Part shown: one piece after another, positions 51,409 through 60,459 of the stretch
How the letters are laid out: every line of letters starts with the position of its first letter
How positions within the stretch are numbered: position 1 is the first letter of the stretch
Assembly: GCA_020054205.1 (NCBI GenBank)
Contig: JAGVLS010000026.1
Location: 1 to 64,000, forward strand
DNA length: 64,000 nucleotides
Source of the DNA: Candidatus Obscuribacterales bacterium
GTDB lineage: Bacteria > Cyanobacteriota > Vampirovibrionia > Obscuribacterales > Obscuribacteraceae
Direction of reading: 5' to 3'
Made by a program: the position numbers and the translations under genes
The notes under the pieces: model-generated
The model's database searches: none
What the model saw: only the letters and a program-made list of their open reading frames with translations
What the model was told of the DNA's origin: nothing

Positions 51409-53922
51409 TTATTTAGACTTGATATTTATGGTTATAGGTTCACTGGGCAAACCTATAATTTCTTGATTTGAATTTAATAGAATAATACGTAATTGATGTA
51501 AACCTGGTGATTGATAAAGTTCTTTTGGTAATTTTACTAAACCCGATGTTTGAGGAATATCTAGCTCTAGTAATACGTGGGCATCGCCAACTGAAGGGTA
51601 GGCGGTGGTAAGATTAGCCTCATCATTTGCATCAAAAGCAGAACCAGCTTTTGAAATAAGTATGCGAGCAGAATTACTTTCTTTTATATGGCTACCATTG
51701 AATTTAATTACAAAATCATTGTCTTGTGCATTTAAATCTAGTGGAGTGTAGACTGAAGATTCAATAGATTGATTAGAACTATTTAGCAGTTCTATATCTG
51801 GTGTTAACATATTTTGGCTAATAATTTGAATATTGCTCAAATCAGCAAAATATTCTCCTGGCTCAAATTTTATTCCTACCTGTGCAATATTGCCAGCAAG
51901 TGTCCATGAGCGATAACGTCCAAGTGAAACAAAAAAAGCTTTATTATGATTATTAAGTATTGAAGCTTCATGTTCTTGCCCATCTTTTGTTAACCAGATG
52001 ATTTTCATCTTATTGCCAAAACAAGTGCGACAACCAGTAGTTGTTTGAAATTGAAGAAAAATTTGTGCAAAATTTGCTTTTAACGGGTCCAGATTTACAT
52101 CTGGAAAATAAACTTTAACAGCTTGCTTGCCTGGATATATTCTTAAAAAATTGGCAAAAGTAGTAATACACGGAACATGCTCTGATAAAACTTTCCATTT
52201 ATCGGCTGATGATAATAAAGCTTCTTTGGGTTGAATAGATAATTGTTTACAGGTGTTTTCATTAATTGAAAAATTGTATTCGCTATTGCTGCTGTCGCTT
52301 CCATTTTGATTTTTATTTGCCCAAGGAACAAATTTTCCATCTGCCGAATTCCAAATGAAAATTTGAGAAATGTTCTTGTTGTTTATAAGCTTGCGAAATT
52401 CATTAGGCCATAAATAATCTCGATTGGCTAAGGTAGCAGATTCGATTGTAGCTATTTTATTGTCCAATGCCTTATCGGTAAAAGGAGGGCTGATCAGAAT
52501 TTTCAAATATTGAGGACGAGTTAACATACCAGCGCCCTTGTAATCGGGGGGTAGATTTAAAAATAATGCTTTTTGTCCTTCTGGAATATTTTTTAAAATC
52601 TGAGTTACTTCATTTTGTAATATTTGCATTTGCCTGGATGCAATGATCCATGGTTGGATATTAATATGAAGAGCATAAGACCAAATGGCAAAAATAATAG
52701 ATAAGGCAATTATTGCTGGCGTAGCTAATAATTTACTTAGTGTCTTTGATGATTGATCTATTGCTGGCAAACAAATGAAAGAGATAAAAATACAAAGTGG
52801 AGCTGAAGCTATGAAAAATAATCTGCTGCCCACTAAATTTGGATAAATATTCCATATTTGAAAAGATGGCAATATGCTAATAGCTAACCAGAAAAGTAAA
52901 AATAAATATATTCTTGGTCTAAATGCTTTAGTCAATAATTTGCTAACGAAACATAGTGCACTAAGTAGATAAGCAAAGGCAAGAACTTTTGTACACCAGT
53001 TGGGAAATTGCATTTCTTCGTGAAATGGAAATATTGTTTTAAGTAATGCTGCTTTGTGTGCAAAAACACTAATTATGTTGTTGATGTTAACTATATTATT
53101 GTCACCATAACCACCAACGACAGTACCTAATAAAACAAAGCGAAATGTAGCAAAGCTACCAAGAACCACCCAAAACCAGCTGACATATAATGCTCTATGT
53201 ATAAATTTAATTTGATCTGATTTGTACAATAAAAATTCTGCTGCTGCAATAACTAGAGGAATCGTCACTGCCGTTTCTTTGCTTAAAAGTGAAAGTAGAA
53301 AAGATACTAGAGCAGCATAAAGATATGAATTTTCGCGTGTTAAACGAAAGCGTAAGTACGAAAATATACAAAAGAAATAAAAGAGAGCACAAAGCAAATC
53401 GCCGCGTCCAATTATCCAACCAACTACTTCAGGGTGTAATGGATAAACTGCAAACAAAAGAGCTGCCCAAATACTAGGACTAGCCCCTAATCGATTGCCG
53501 CATAAACCCGTTAGCTCCAGCGTTATTAGACTAACTAGAAGTGCACAAATAAAAAATAATAGTACATTTACTAAATGATAACCAAACGGATTAGTATGAA
53601 AAAATAAATAGTCAATGAATAATGAAATGGAAATGATTGGGCGATAACTTTTCATAATATCTGATTGTGCCCAATTTCCAGTCAAGCTGTTTAAAAATAA
53701 TTGGAAATTTCCCTGGCTTGCCTTTGATAAATAATCAATGTGCAAAAAATCGTCCAATAAAAATCCAATATTCATTGTTTGAGCAAAAATAGCTAGGACG
53801 CAAAGCAATATTAATGTCGAACCAATTAACACTTGTACTCGAATATTTTTAATATCGAATTTATTGGGGACTAATGTTATTTGATTTAGCTCAGATGAGT
53901 TGGAAATATTATTCTCTGGCAT
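51409..53922 (-). CDS. GT-C type membrane glycosyltransferase-like protein (paralogue 1)
   Basis: The 837-aa protein has about 11 N-terminal membrane spans and a large C-terminal extracytoplasmic domain (about 430-837, beta-rich). The first loop has the acidic pair FLLDDFLHID near 55-64, typical of GT-C catalytic loops that use lipid-phosphate sugars. YPLHPEVVGWIIGRGDLLCALF near 160-181 resembles TMTC/PMT-type transferases. The likely activity is sugar transfer from a polyprenyl-phosphate donor to a protein or polymer outside the membrane. It is a tandem paralogue of the next gene, 5 nt apart. Confidence 0.82.
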   Translation of the reverse strand: MPENNISNSSELNQITLVPNKFDIKNIRVQVLIGSTLILLCVLAIFAQTMNIGFLLDDFLHIDYLSKASQGNFQLFLNSLTGNWAQSDIMKSYRPIISISLFIDYLFFHTNPFGYHLVNVLLFFICALLVSLITLELTGLCGNRLGASPSIWAALLFAVYPLHPEVVGWIIGRGDLLCALFYFFCIFSYLRFRLTRENSYLYAALVSFLLSLLSKETAVTIPLVIAAAEFLLYKSDQIKFIHRALYVSWFWVVLGSFATFRFVLLGTVVGGYGDNNIVNINNIISVFAHKAALLKTIFPFHEEMQFPNWCTKVLAFAYLLSALCFVSKLLTKAFRPRIYLFLLFWLAISILPSFQIWNIYPNLVGSRLFFIASAPLCIFISFICLPAIDQSSKTLSKLLATPAIIALSIIFAIWSYALHINIQPWIIASRQMQILQNEVTQILKNIPEGQKALFLNLPPDYKGAGMLTRPQYLKILISPPFTDKALDNKIATIESATLANRDYLWPNEFRKLINNKNISQIFIWNSADGKFVPWANKNQNGSDSSNSEYNFSINENTCKQLSIQPKEALLSSADKWKVLSEHVPCITTFANFLRIYPGKQAVKVYFPDVNLDPLKANFAQIFLQFQTTTGCRTCFGNKMKIIWLTKDGQEHEASILNNHNKAFFVSLGRYRSWTLAGNIAQVGIKFEPGEYFADLSNIQIISQNMLTPDIELLNSSNQSIESSVYTPLDLNAQDNDFVIKFNGSHIKESNSARILISKAGSAFDANDEANLTTAYPSVGDAHVLLELDIPQTSGLVKLPKELYQSPGLHQLRIILLNSNQEIIGLPSEPITINIKSK

Positions 53923-53927
53923 GACAA

Positions 53928-56348
53928 CTATTTTTGAGAAGAAACTTGTAGATTAACAGGATCGCTACAATACCCAATAATACTACCATTTTTATTTAGA
54001 GCAAAAACCCTTACTTGGTAATATGCCGGCTCTGGAAATTCCTTCGGTAATATTTGGAATTTACCTTGTTTGGACTCAAGCGTAAATGAGCTTAAGCAGT
54101 ATTTGGAAAAGCTATCATTGCGATATGTGCCAGTATAATGTTCAAACCAAGCATTAGGTCTAGAAATTTCTACTTTCACCTTATGGGCAAGTGGTATTTG
54201 CGAAGCATCGTAATTGAAATTGAATGTATTAGTTTCGCTATGACAAACTCCATCTAAATCTTCAGAACATTGAAAAGGTTCAATGGCGAGCTTTGGCATT
54301 ATATTGTCAGCTCTCTGAAATGAGATTTTGTCTATTGAAAAAATACAATTGGCACTTCTCTTGGATTCTTTGTCGTTTGTCATTTTGGAGCTAATTTGTT
54401 GATGAGCTAAAAAGGGAAATTCTAAGTCTAATTGGATAATCATATCTTCCTTAACCCATGATTTATGTTCAGATACAGGGAAAATATATGAGTGTGAAAG
54501 TCCATCGGTAATGAAAGGAAGGCTTAAACGCCTCTCTGGGCTAAAGCCAGGCTTATTTTGGCTAGCCCAAGAAAGCCAGATTCTCATTGGTATATCTGTT
54601 TTTATTGGAGTAGAGCTGGCTTCAATTTTGACAAAGTCTACATCAAGTGGTGCTAATTCAAATTGTGGTGATGTTAGATGTAGAGTATTTCCTACTTTGT
54701 TTATTTCATTAATGCTTTGATTAAGTGAATTAGTAGTTTTTTGTAAATCTGTTAATTTTGTCTTTTGTGCTAGCTTCATCTCTATAAGTGATGTTGTCGA
54801 TGGATCCCATTTGTAAAATGCATAATTATTATTATGTGCAATACGTTTTAAGCGAGAGATAACTATCAAATCGCTATCACCATAGGTAACTGGCTCAAAA
54901 GTAATTACACGTTTATGAAGCTTATGTATTGAAAGTGGTGGAGAAAGTAAAACGCTTAACATAGCAGCGTTATATAACATATGCGCTCCCTCAATTCTTT
55001 GTGGGATATTGAGAATGACTAGTTTTTTGTTTTCGGGCAATGAATTTAAAACTTGCTCCACAGATTCTCTAAATGTACGTACTTGTTTTGAAGCATGTGC
55101 CCAGGGCAAATTATTTTTATATGTAGTCATAGCAAATACGGCGACAAAAGCACAAAGTAAAGCTATGGATAAAATGCAAATTCCTTTTGCAAATTGTGAT
55201 TTATGGACATCGATTTTGGACAAAAAAGGAAAGAGTGCAAAAGGTAAAATCAGGCAAAGTGGTGCTGAGCCCAAATAAATAAAGCGACTACCTTGCAGGC
55301 TGGGTGTTAGATTCCAAACTTGATAAGTAGGCAACATTGAAATAATAAACCAAACAATTGAAAATAAAAGCCAGCGATTCCAGCTAAATATATTTTTTAA
55401 AAGCATTGTTCTTGCAAGCGCAATTATTATCACGCCAACATAGAATTTGCTTAAAATGTTAGCTAATTTATTGTTGGTAAAAATTTCTTGGTTAAATGGA
55501 AAAATTACTCTCATTGCATAATCAAAATTGAACCATCGGCTTATAAACGATTGGCTGAGCCCTTCGCCAATTGATCCAGAATAACCACCAACAATTTGTC
55601 CAAGTGCTAAAAATCTCACTAAAAAATATATAGCTAAAACAATAAAATATGGCCAAGTATAGCCAATACATGAATACAATTGTCTGGTTATTGATTGCTT
55701 GTTAAAATTAGCAAATAACTGATATGTAAACAAACAGATTGGTAATGTAATTGCCATTTCTTTTGAAGTCAAAGACAAAATAAAAGCAATGATGCTTAAA
55801 ACAAATGCTTTTTGGCTCTTATCTTGTACATAAACGATATAAAGCCAAAATGAACATAAGTAAAATAATGTGCAGATGCTGTCGACTCGTCCAATTACCC
55901 AGCTTACAACTTCAGGGTGTAGTGGAAAAACGGCAAACAAAGCGCCTGAGAAAAATGCAACTAAACGAATTTCTAATTGTTGGTAACCTTTTAAAAGGCG
56001 ACTAACCAAGAAATATAAAACAATTGAGCATAGTATATGGAAACAAGTATTGGATATGTGGAAAATGAGTGGATTACCGTGTCCAAGCCAATAATCAAAT
56101 GCCAGTGACAATGAAATTAATGGACGATAGAAAGTAGTTCCATAAGCTTGCATCCAATTGCTGACAAAATTGAGGAAAAGGGTTTCCGGGTGTTTATCAA
56201 TTACATTAGCTAAATAACTGATATGGATAAAATCATCAGCCAAAAAATAACCAAAAAGAGTTCGATAGTAACAAACTAAATTGAGTACAATAAGTATTAC
56301 TATCAAGCTTGTGTTTGAAAGCCAGGCTGTAATTGGTATATCTTTCAT
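53928..56348 (-). CDS. GT-C type membrane glycosyltransferase-like protein (paralogue 2)
   Basis: The 806-aa protein has the same layout as its neighbour: acidic pair FLADDFIHISY near 33-43, FPLHPEVVSWVIGRVDSICTLF near 140-161, about 11 membrane spans, then a beta-rich C-terminal extracytoplasmic domain of ~400 aa. Similarity along the N-terminal half, and both proteins ending with a short Ile/Val strand segment, point to tandem duplication. The two may form a heteromer or modify different targets. It is divergent from the GH1 gene. Confidence 0.82.
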   Translation of the reverse strand: MKDIPITAWLSNTSLIVILIVLNLVCYYRTLFGYFLADDFIHISYLANVIDKHPETLFLNFVSNWMQAYGTTFYRPLISLSLAFDYWLGHGNPLIFHISNTCFHILCSIVLYFLVSRLLKGYQQLEIRLVAFFSGALFAVFPLHPEVVSWVIGRVDSICTLFYLCSFWLYIVYVQDKSQKAFVLSIIAFILSLTSKEMAITLPICLFTYQLFANFNKQSITRQLYSCIGYTWPYFIVLAIYFLVRFLALGQIVGGYSGSIGEGLSQSFISRWFNFDYAMRVIFPFNQEIFTNNKLANILSKFYVGVIIIALARTMLLKNIFSWNRWLLFSIVWFIISMLPTYQVWNLTPSLQGSRFIYLGSAPLCLILPFALFPFLSKIDVHKSQFAKGICILSIALLCAFVAVFAMTTYKNNLPWAHASKQVRTFRESVEQVLNSLPENKKLVILNIPQRIEGAHMLYNAAMLSVLLSPPLSIHKLHKRVITFEPVTYGDSDLIVISRLKRIAHNNNYAFYKWDPSTTSLIEMKLAQKTKLTDLQKTTNSLNQSINEINKVGNTLHLTSPQFELAPLDVDFVKIEASSTPIKTDIPMRIWLSWASQNKPGFSPERRLSLPFITDGLSHSYIFPVSEHKSWVKEDMIIQLDLEFPFLAHQQISSKMTNDKESKRSANCIFSIDKISFQRADNIMPKLAIEPFQCSEDLDGVCHSETNTFNFNYDASQIPLAHKVKVEISRPNAWFEHYTGTYRNDSFSKYCLSSFTLESKQGKFQILPKEFPEPAYYQVRVFALNKNGSIIGYCSDPVNLQVSSQK

Positions 56349-56461
56349 AGTAACTAATTATATAGTTGTCAAATAGAAAAAGAGGCTTATTAATAAGTAA
56401 TTGTGATTGTCATCTAATATGTTCTACCGTTATTCTTAGATGATTGCTGGTCTTATAAATC

Positions 56462-57916
56462 ATGGAAATAAAACGAGAGTTACGAGATTTAACTAGGCAA
56501 AGCACCAAGCGCTTACCTATCAATAAACTTAAGGGGCAATTATTGCGATTTCCCGATAATTTTCTTTGGGGAGTCTCCACTTCCCATTTCCAAATTGAAG
56601 GTAATCCAGAAGAAATTTTTCGCAGAAGTTCTGATTGGGCAACTTGGACAAAAGAAGATGGCAAAATATCAGATGCCTCAGATGCGGATCTCGCTTGTGA
56701 TTTTTACAATCGTTATCAAGCGGATATTGAATTGTGCGAAAGTTTAGGCATTAAAACATTTAGACTGAGTTTAAATTGGGCAGCATTATGCCCTAGTCAA
56801 AATGAAAGTTTTTCTCCAGATAATAAATCAGTTGTTTATTATCGTAAATTGCTAGAACTTCTAAAAGAGAAGGGCTTTACTACTTTTGTTACCTTGTTCC
56901 ATTTTTGTTCACCTTCTTGGTTGGCTGATATTGGTGGCTGGCATAACGATCTAGTTGTGACAGAATTTGCACGTTTTACGGAGCTAGCAGTTGAGCACTA
57001 TGGAGATTTAACTGATTATTGGATTACCATAAACGAACCATTGGCTTATGCTTATCAAGGCTATATAGAGGGGGGATGGCCTCCTGGTTATAAAGGTAAT
57101 TATTTATGGGCATTTGGCGCTATTGCTAATATGCTTAAAGGTCATGCGCGGGCTTATCAAATCATCAAGCGTAATTATCCAAATAGCAAAGTAAGTTATA
57201 GCTGGCATTACATCCCATTTATACCTCGTAATTATTCAAATATTTTTGATCATGTAGCTTGTTATTTGCGCGATAGAGTATTCAATCATATTTTTATGAA
57301 ATCTATCGAAACTGGTAAATTTGAATTTCCTTTTCCTTTGAATTTAGAAAAACCACTTAAAGCAATAAGTGGGCCGATAGAAGGGCTTAAAGGCAGTGTG
57401 GATTATTTAGCTTTGAATTATTATACAAGGCAAATTTGTCATTATAATCACACCTGGCCGCCAGATATTTTTGGAGTACGCTCTGATATTACCGAGTACG
57501 ATACTTCTGGTTTGGGCTGGGAAATATTTCCTAAAGGTTTGTATGATTTGCTCACTAAAGGGATAAGTCCTTATAGATTTGATGCTAGAAGGAGGCCGCG
57601 TGAAGTTTACATTACTGAAAATGGGCTGGCAAATATATTTCCAGCAGAATTGACAGAAGGTGACTGGTCTTTGAATGATGAAGCTCGTGTAAATTATTTA
57701 CGATTACATTTACAAGCTATTTATGAAGCTATTAAAGCCGGTGTTAATGTTAAAGGTTATCTTTATTGGTCTCTTCTCGATAATTTTGAATGGGCCGAAG
57801 GACTAAAAGCACGTTTTGGATTAGTGCGGGTAGCTTTTCCTACTCAAGAGAGAACATTGCGCAAAAGTGCTAAAGTATATTCAGAAATTGCTAAGAGCAA
57901 TTCAGTTAAACTCTAA
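56462..57916 (+). CDS. Glycoside hydrolase family 1 beta-glycosidase
   Basis: The 484-aa cytosolic-type retaining glycosidase has the complete GH1 motif set: FLWGVSTSHFQIEG near 34-47, acid/base Glu192 in TINEPLAY, nucleophile Glu386 in YITENGLAN and the closing GYLYWSLLDNFEWAEG. It cleaves beta-glucosides, beta-galactosides or related sugars; specificity cannot be read. The N-terminus has about 28 extra residues relative to the usual GH1 start. No convincing ribosome site precedes the ATG. It is divergent from the GT-C pair and 30 nt before dsbD. Confidence 0.95.
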   Translation: MEIKRELRDLTRQSTKRLPINKLKGQLLRFPDNFLWGVSTSHFQIEGNPEEIFRRSSDWATWTKEDGKISDASDADLACDFYNRYQADIELCESLGIKTFRLSLNWAALCPSQNESFSPDNKSVVYYRKLLELLKEKGFTTFVTLFHFCSPSWLADIGGWHNDLVVTEFARFTELAVEHYGDLTDYWITINEPLAYAYQGYIEGGWPPGYKGNYLWAFGAIANMLKGHARAYQIIKRNYPNSKVSYSWHYIPFIPRNYSNIFDHVACYLRDRVFNHIFMKSIETGKFEFPFPLNLEKPLKAISGPIEGLKGSVDYLALNYYTRQICHYNHTWPPDIFGVRSDITEYDTSGLGWEIFPKGLYDLLTKGISPYRFDARRRPREVYITENGLANIFPAELTEGDWSLNDEARVNYLRLHLQAIYEAIKAGVNVKGYLYWSLLDNFEWAEGLKARFGLVRVAFPTQERTLRKSAKVYSEIAKSNSVKL

Positions 57917-57946
57917 GTTGATTTTATTGAGGTTTGCTTATAAGCA

Positions 57947-59908
57947 ATGAAATTCAATAATCTAAGTAAAAAACTAAATGGCTCTCTATTAGTGCGTATT
58001 TGTACAATAGTTTTTGTAGTGGCATTATTTTCACAATCAGCTGTGCTCAGTGCTCCAGGCGTGGAGTCTGCTTCGCATGTTAAGGCAAGACTTGTTGCCA
58101 ATACAAAAGCAATTAGTGCTGGCATGCATTTTAAGTTGGGTGTTGAGCTAACAATGCAACCAGGTTGGCATACTTATTATAGGGAAAGTGGCGATGCTGG
58201 TATGCCAACTAAAATAGAATGGCAATTGCCAAATGGATTTATTGTCTCTTCGCTCAAATGGCAAAAACCTAGTCGTTTTGATGATGGCGGTATTATCACT
58301 TACGGTTATCTAAATAAAACATTGATTGCAGCTGATGTTGTAGCTCCTTCCAAGCTCCAAAACAATAAAATTAAATTTTTAGCGAAAGTCAAATGGGTAT
58401 CATGCAAAGACATTTGTTTGCCTGGCGAAGCGGAAGTTTCTTTAGATTTACCTGTGCAACAAAATAGTTCAATTGTTCTTAACGATAATGAAGAAGAATT
58501 TTCTAAAACAATTTTTGCTGGACCAGCAGCAGAATTAGTAAAATCCGATATAGATTCAAAATCACCAAAGCCTTTTAATATTCTTGGAGATAGCAAATCT
58601 ATGGAAGATGAAGGGGCAAGAAAAGAAGAGAATATATTGCTTTATTTATCTTTAGCATTTGTTGGTGGTTTTCTCTTAAATTTCATGCCATGTGTTCTTC
58701 CAGTAATTTCAATTAAAATATTTAATTTTATTGAAGAGGCAAAAGAAGACAAGAAAAAAATATTTCAACAAGGATTAGTTTTTTCAGGCGGCATAATTGC
58801 TTCTTTTCTTATTCTTGCTTTGATTGTAATTGCTATTCAACAAACAGGACAAAAAGTAGGTTGGGGTTTTCAATTTCAATATCCTCTTTTTGTGTTTGTT
58901 ATGACAGTAATTGTTTTTGTTTTTGCGCTTAGTTTTTTTGGCTTATTTTACGTTCAAATTGCCTCTGGAACTGGACAAGTAAATGAGCTTGCTCAAAAGG
59001 AAGGTGTCTCTGGTACTTTTTTTAAAGGTGTTTTGGCAACTGTTTTGTCTACACCTTGTACTGCTCCATTCCTTGGTACAGCTCTAGGATTTGCTTTTGT
59101 GCAACCAGCTTTGATTATAATTGCCATTTTTGCAATGGCAGCCTTCGGTATGGCATTTCCATATCTATTATTGACAGCAAACCCAAAATGGATGAGCTAT
59201 TTACCCAAGCCTGGAACTTGGATGGAGAAATTTAAAGAATGCATGGGCTTCTTATTGTTAGCTACTGCTGTTTGGCTATTATATGTATTGAGCAATCAAG
59301 TTGATTTTGCTGCTGTTATTGCGACAATTTCTTTTTTGTTAGCATTAGCTTTTGTAATTTGGTTTTACAATAATTTTGTTGATTTAAGATCAAGTTTTGC
59401 GCGACGTGTTGTTGTAATAATTATTTGTTTTGTTGTTTTAGCTATGTCTTTTGCAGTATTTGTCAGCCCGCATCCAGAGCTAGTTTCACTAAAAGATGCA
59501 AATAACTCTAACAAATTGCCATCGAGTGAAAAAAATGACAAAATAAACTGGCAACAATTTAGTATTGATACTATTAATGATGCAGTAAATTCTGGTAAAA
59601 CAATATTGTTGGATTTTACAGCTGATTGGTGTCTTACTTGTAAGGTTAATGAACAAGCAGTTTTAAATACTGAGCCGGTTATATCTAAAATAAAAGAATT
59701 AAATGTATTACCTATCCGTGTTGATTGGACAAAGCAAGATCCAAAAATTACGGCTTTACTACAAAAATTTGGGCGATCGGGTGTTCCGCTGTATGTAATA
59801 TTGCCAGCTGGACAACCAGACAAGCCCATTATCTTGCCAGAAATTATTACTCAAGCAATGATGCTTGAAAAATTGCAAGAAGCAGGACCAAGTAAACAAC
59901 AACAATAA
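57947..59908 (+). CDS. dsbD: Thiol:disulfide interchange protein DsbD
   Basis: Transfers reducing power from cytosolic thioredoxin across the membrane to extracytoplasmic proteins. The 653-aa protein has a signal peptide and an N-terminal DsbD/ScsB-type domain (about 40-180) with Cys153/Cys157 (CKDIC). The eight-span transmembrane domain (about 225-510) has Cys249 (NFMPCVLPV) and Cys371 (STPCTAPF). The C-terminal thioredoxin-like domain has Cys562/Cys565 (DWCLTCK). All three thiol pairs are intact. It could supply electrons to the exported MsrA/MsrB encoded at 32,741-33,762. Confidence 0.95.
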   Translation: MKFNNLSKKLNGSLLVRICTIVFVVALFSQSAVLSAPGVESASHVKARLVANTKAISAGMHFKLGVELTMQPGWHTYYRESGDAGMPTKIEWQLPNGFIVSSLKWQKPSRFDDGGIITYGYLNKTLIAADVVAPSKLQNNKIKFLAKVKWVSCKDICLPGEAEVSLDLPVQQNSSIVLNDNEEEFSKTIFAGPAAELVKSDIDSKSPKPFNILGDSKSMEDEGARKEENILLYLSLAFVGGFLLNFMPCVLPVISIKIFNFIEEAKEDKKKIFQQGLVFSGGIIASFLILALIVIAIQQTGQKVGWGFQFQYPLFVFVMTVIVFVFALSFFGLFYVQIASGTGQVNELAQKEGVSGTFFKGVLATVLSTPCTAPFLGTALGFAFVQPALIIIAIFAMAAFGMAFPYLLLTANPKWMSYLPKPGTWMEKFKECMGFLLLATAVWLLYVLSNQVDFAAVIATISFLLALAFVIWFYNNFVDLRSSFARRVVVIIICFVVLAMSFAVFVSPHPELVSLKDANNSNKLPSSEKNDKINWQQFSIDTINDAVNSGKTILLDFTADWCLTCKVNEQAVLNTEPVISKIKELNVLPIRVDWTKQDPKITALLQKFGRSGVPLYVILPAGQPDKPIILPEIITQAMMLEKLQEAGPSKQQQ

Positions 59909-59913
59909 ATTAT

Positions 59914-60378
59914 TTATTTTAGCTTTTTGATTTGTTCTAAAATTTCTTGATTATCTGGCATTCCGGAATGAATATATTGAATTTTACCTTGCTTATCAAT
60001 AATAAATAACATACGGGAAGAATTTGATTTACCCTCGGTAATTGTGCCATATAATTTGCCAATTTTTCCGTCAGTGTCAGCAAGTAGTGTTTGTTTTAGA
60101 TTGTATTTGGCAGTAAAGCCTTCATGTGATTTTACTGAATCGCATGATACACCAAATACTTGAGTGTCATGCGAATTGAATTTTGATAAATCTTCAGAGA
60201 ATGCACACATTTCTTTCGTACATCCAGGTGTATCATCTTTTGGATAAAAGGCAAGCACAACATTTTTTTTGCCAATATAATCATCTAAAGAAACAGTTCC
60301 ATTTGGATGAGAAGGTAAAGAAAATTTAGGAGCGGTGTCGCCAACTTTTAAAACTACGGACGTATCTGTGGATGACAT
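59914..60378 (-). CDS. bcp: Thioredoxin-dependent peroxiredoxin (Bcp/PrxQ type)
   Basis: The 154-aa peroxiredoxin reduces hydrogen peroxide and organic peroxides. Peroxidatic Cys53 and resolving Cys58 ([10 protein letters not shown]) have the Bcp C-x4-C spacing, with YPKDDTPG before them. The remaining fold motifs [18 protein letters not shown] and [10 protein letters not shown] are in place. It has no signal peptide and is cytosolic. It converges on dsbD with 5 nt between stops. AGGAGAAC precedes the start. Confidence 0.95.
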   Translation of the reverse strand: MSSTDTSVVLKVGDTAPKFSLPSHPNGTVSLDDYIGKKNVVLAFYPKDDTPGCTKEMCAFSEDLSKFNSHDTQVFGVSCDSVKSHEGFTAKYNLKQTLLADTDGKIGKLYGTITEGKSNSSRMLFIIDKQGKIQYIHSGMPDNQEILEQIKKLK

Positions 60379-60459
60379 ATAGTTCTCCTCTGTGTGTATT
60401 CAGACCTTTGCCATTATACGAATATTCTGTGCGGACAATGTTAATAGTGGTCAAGGGAT

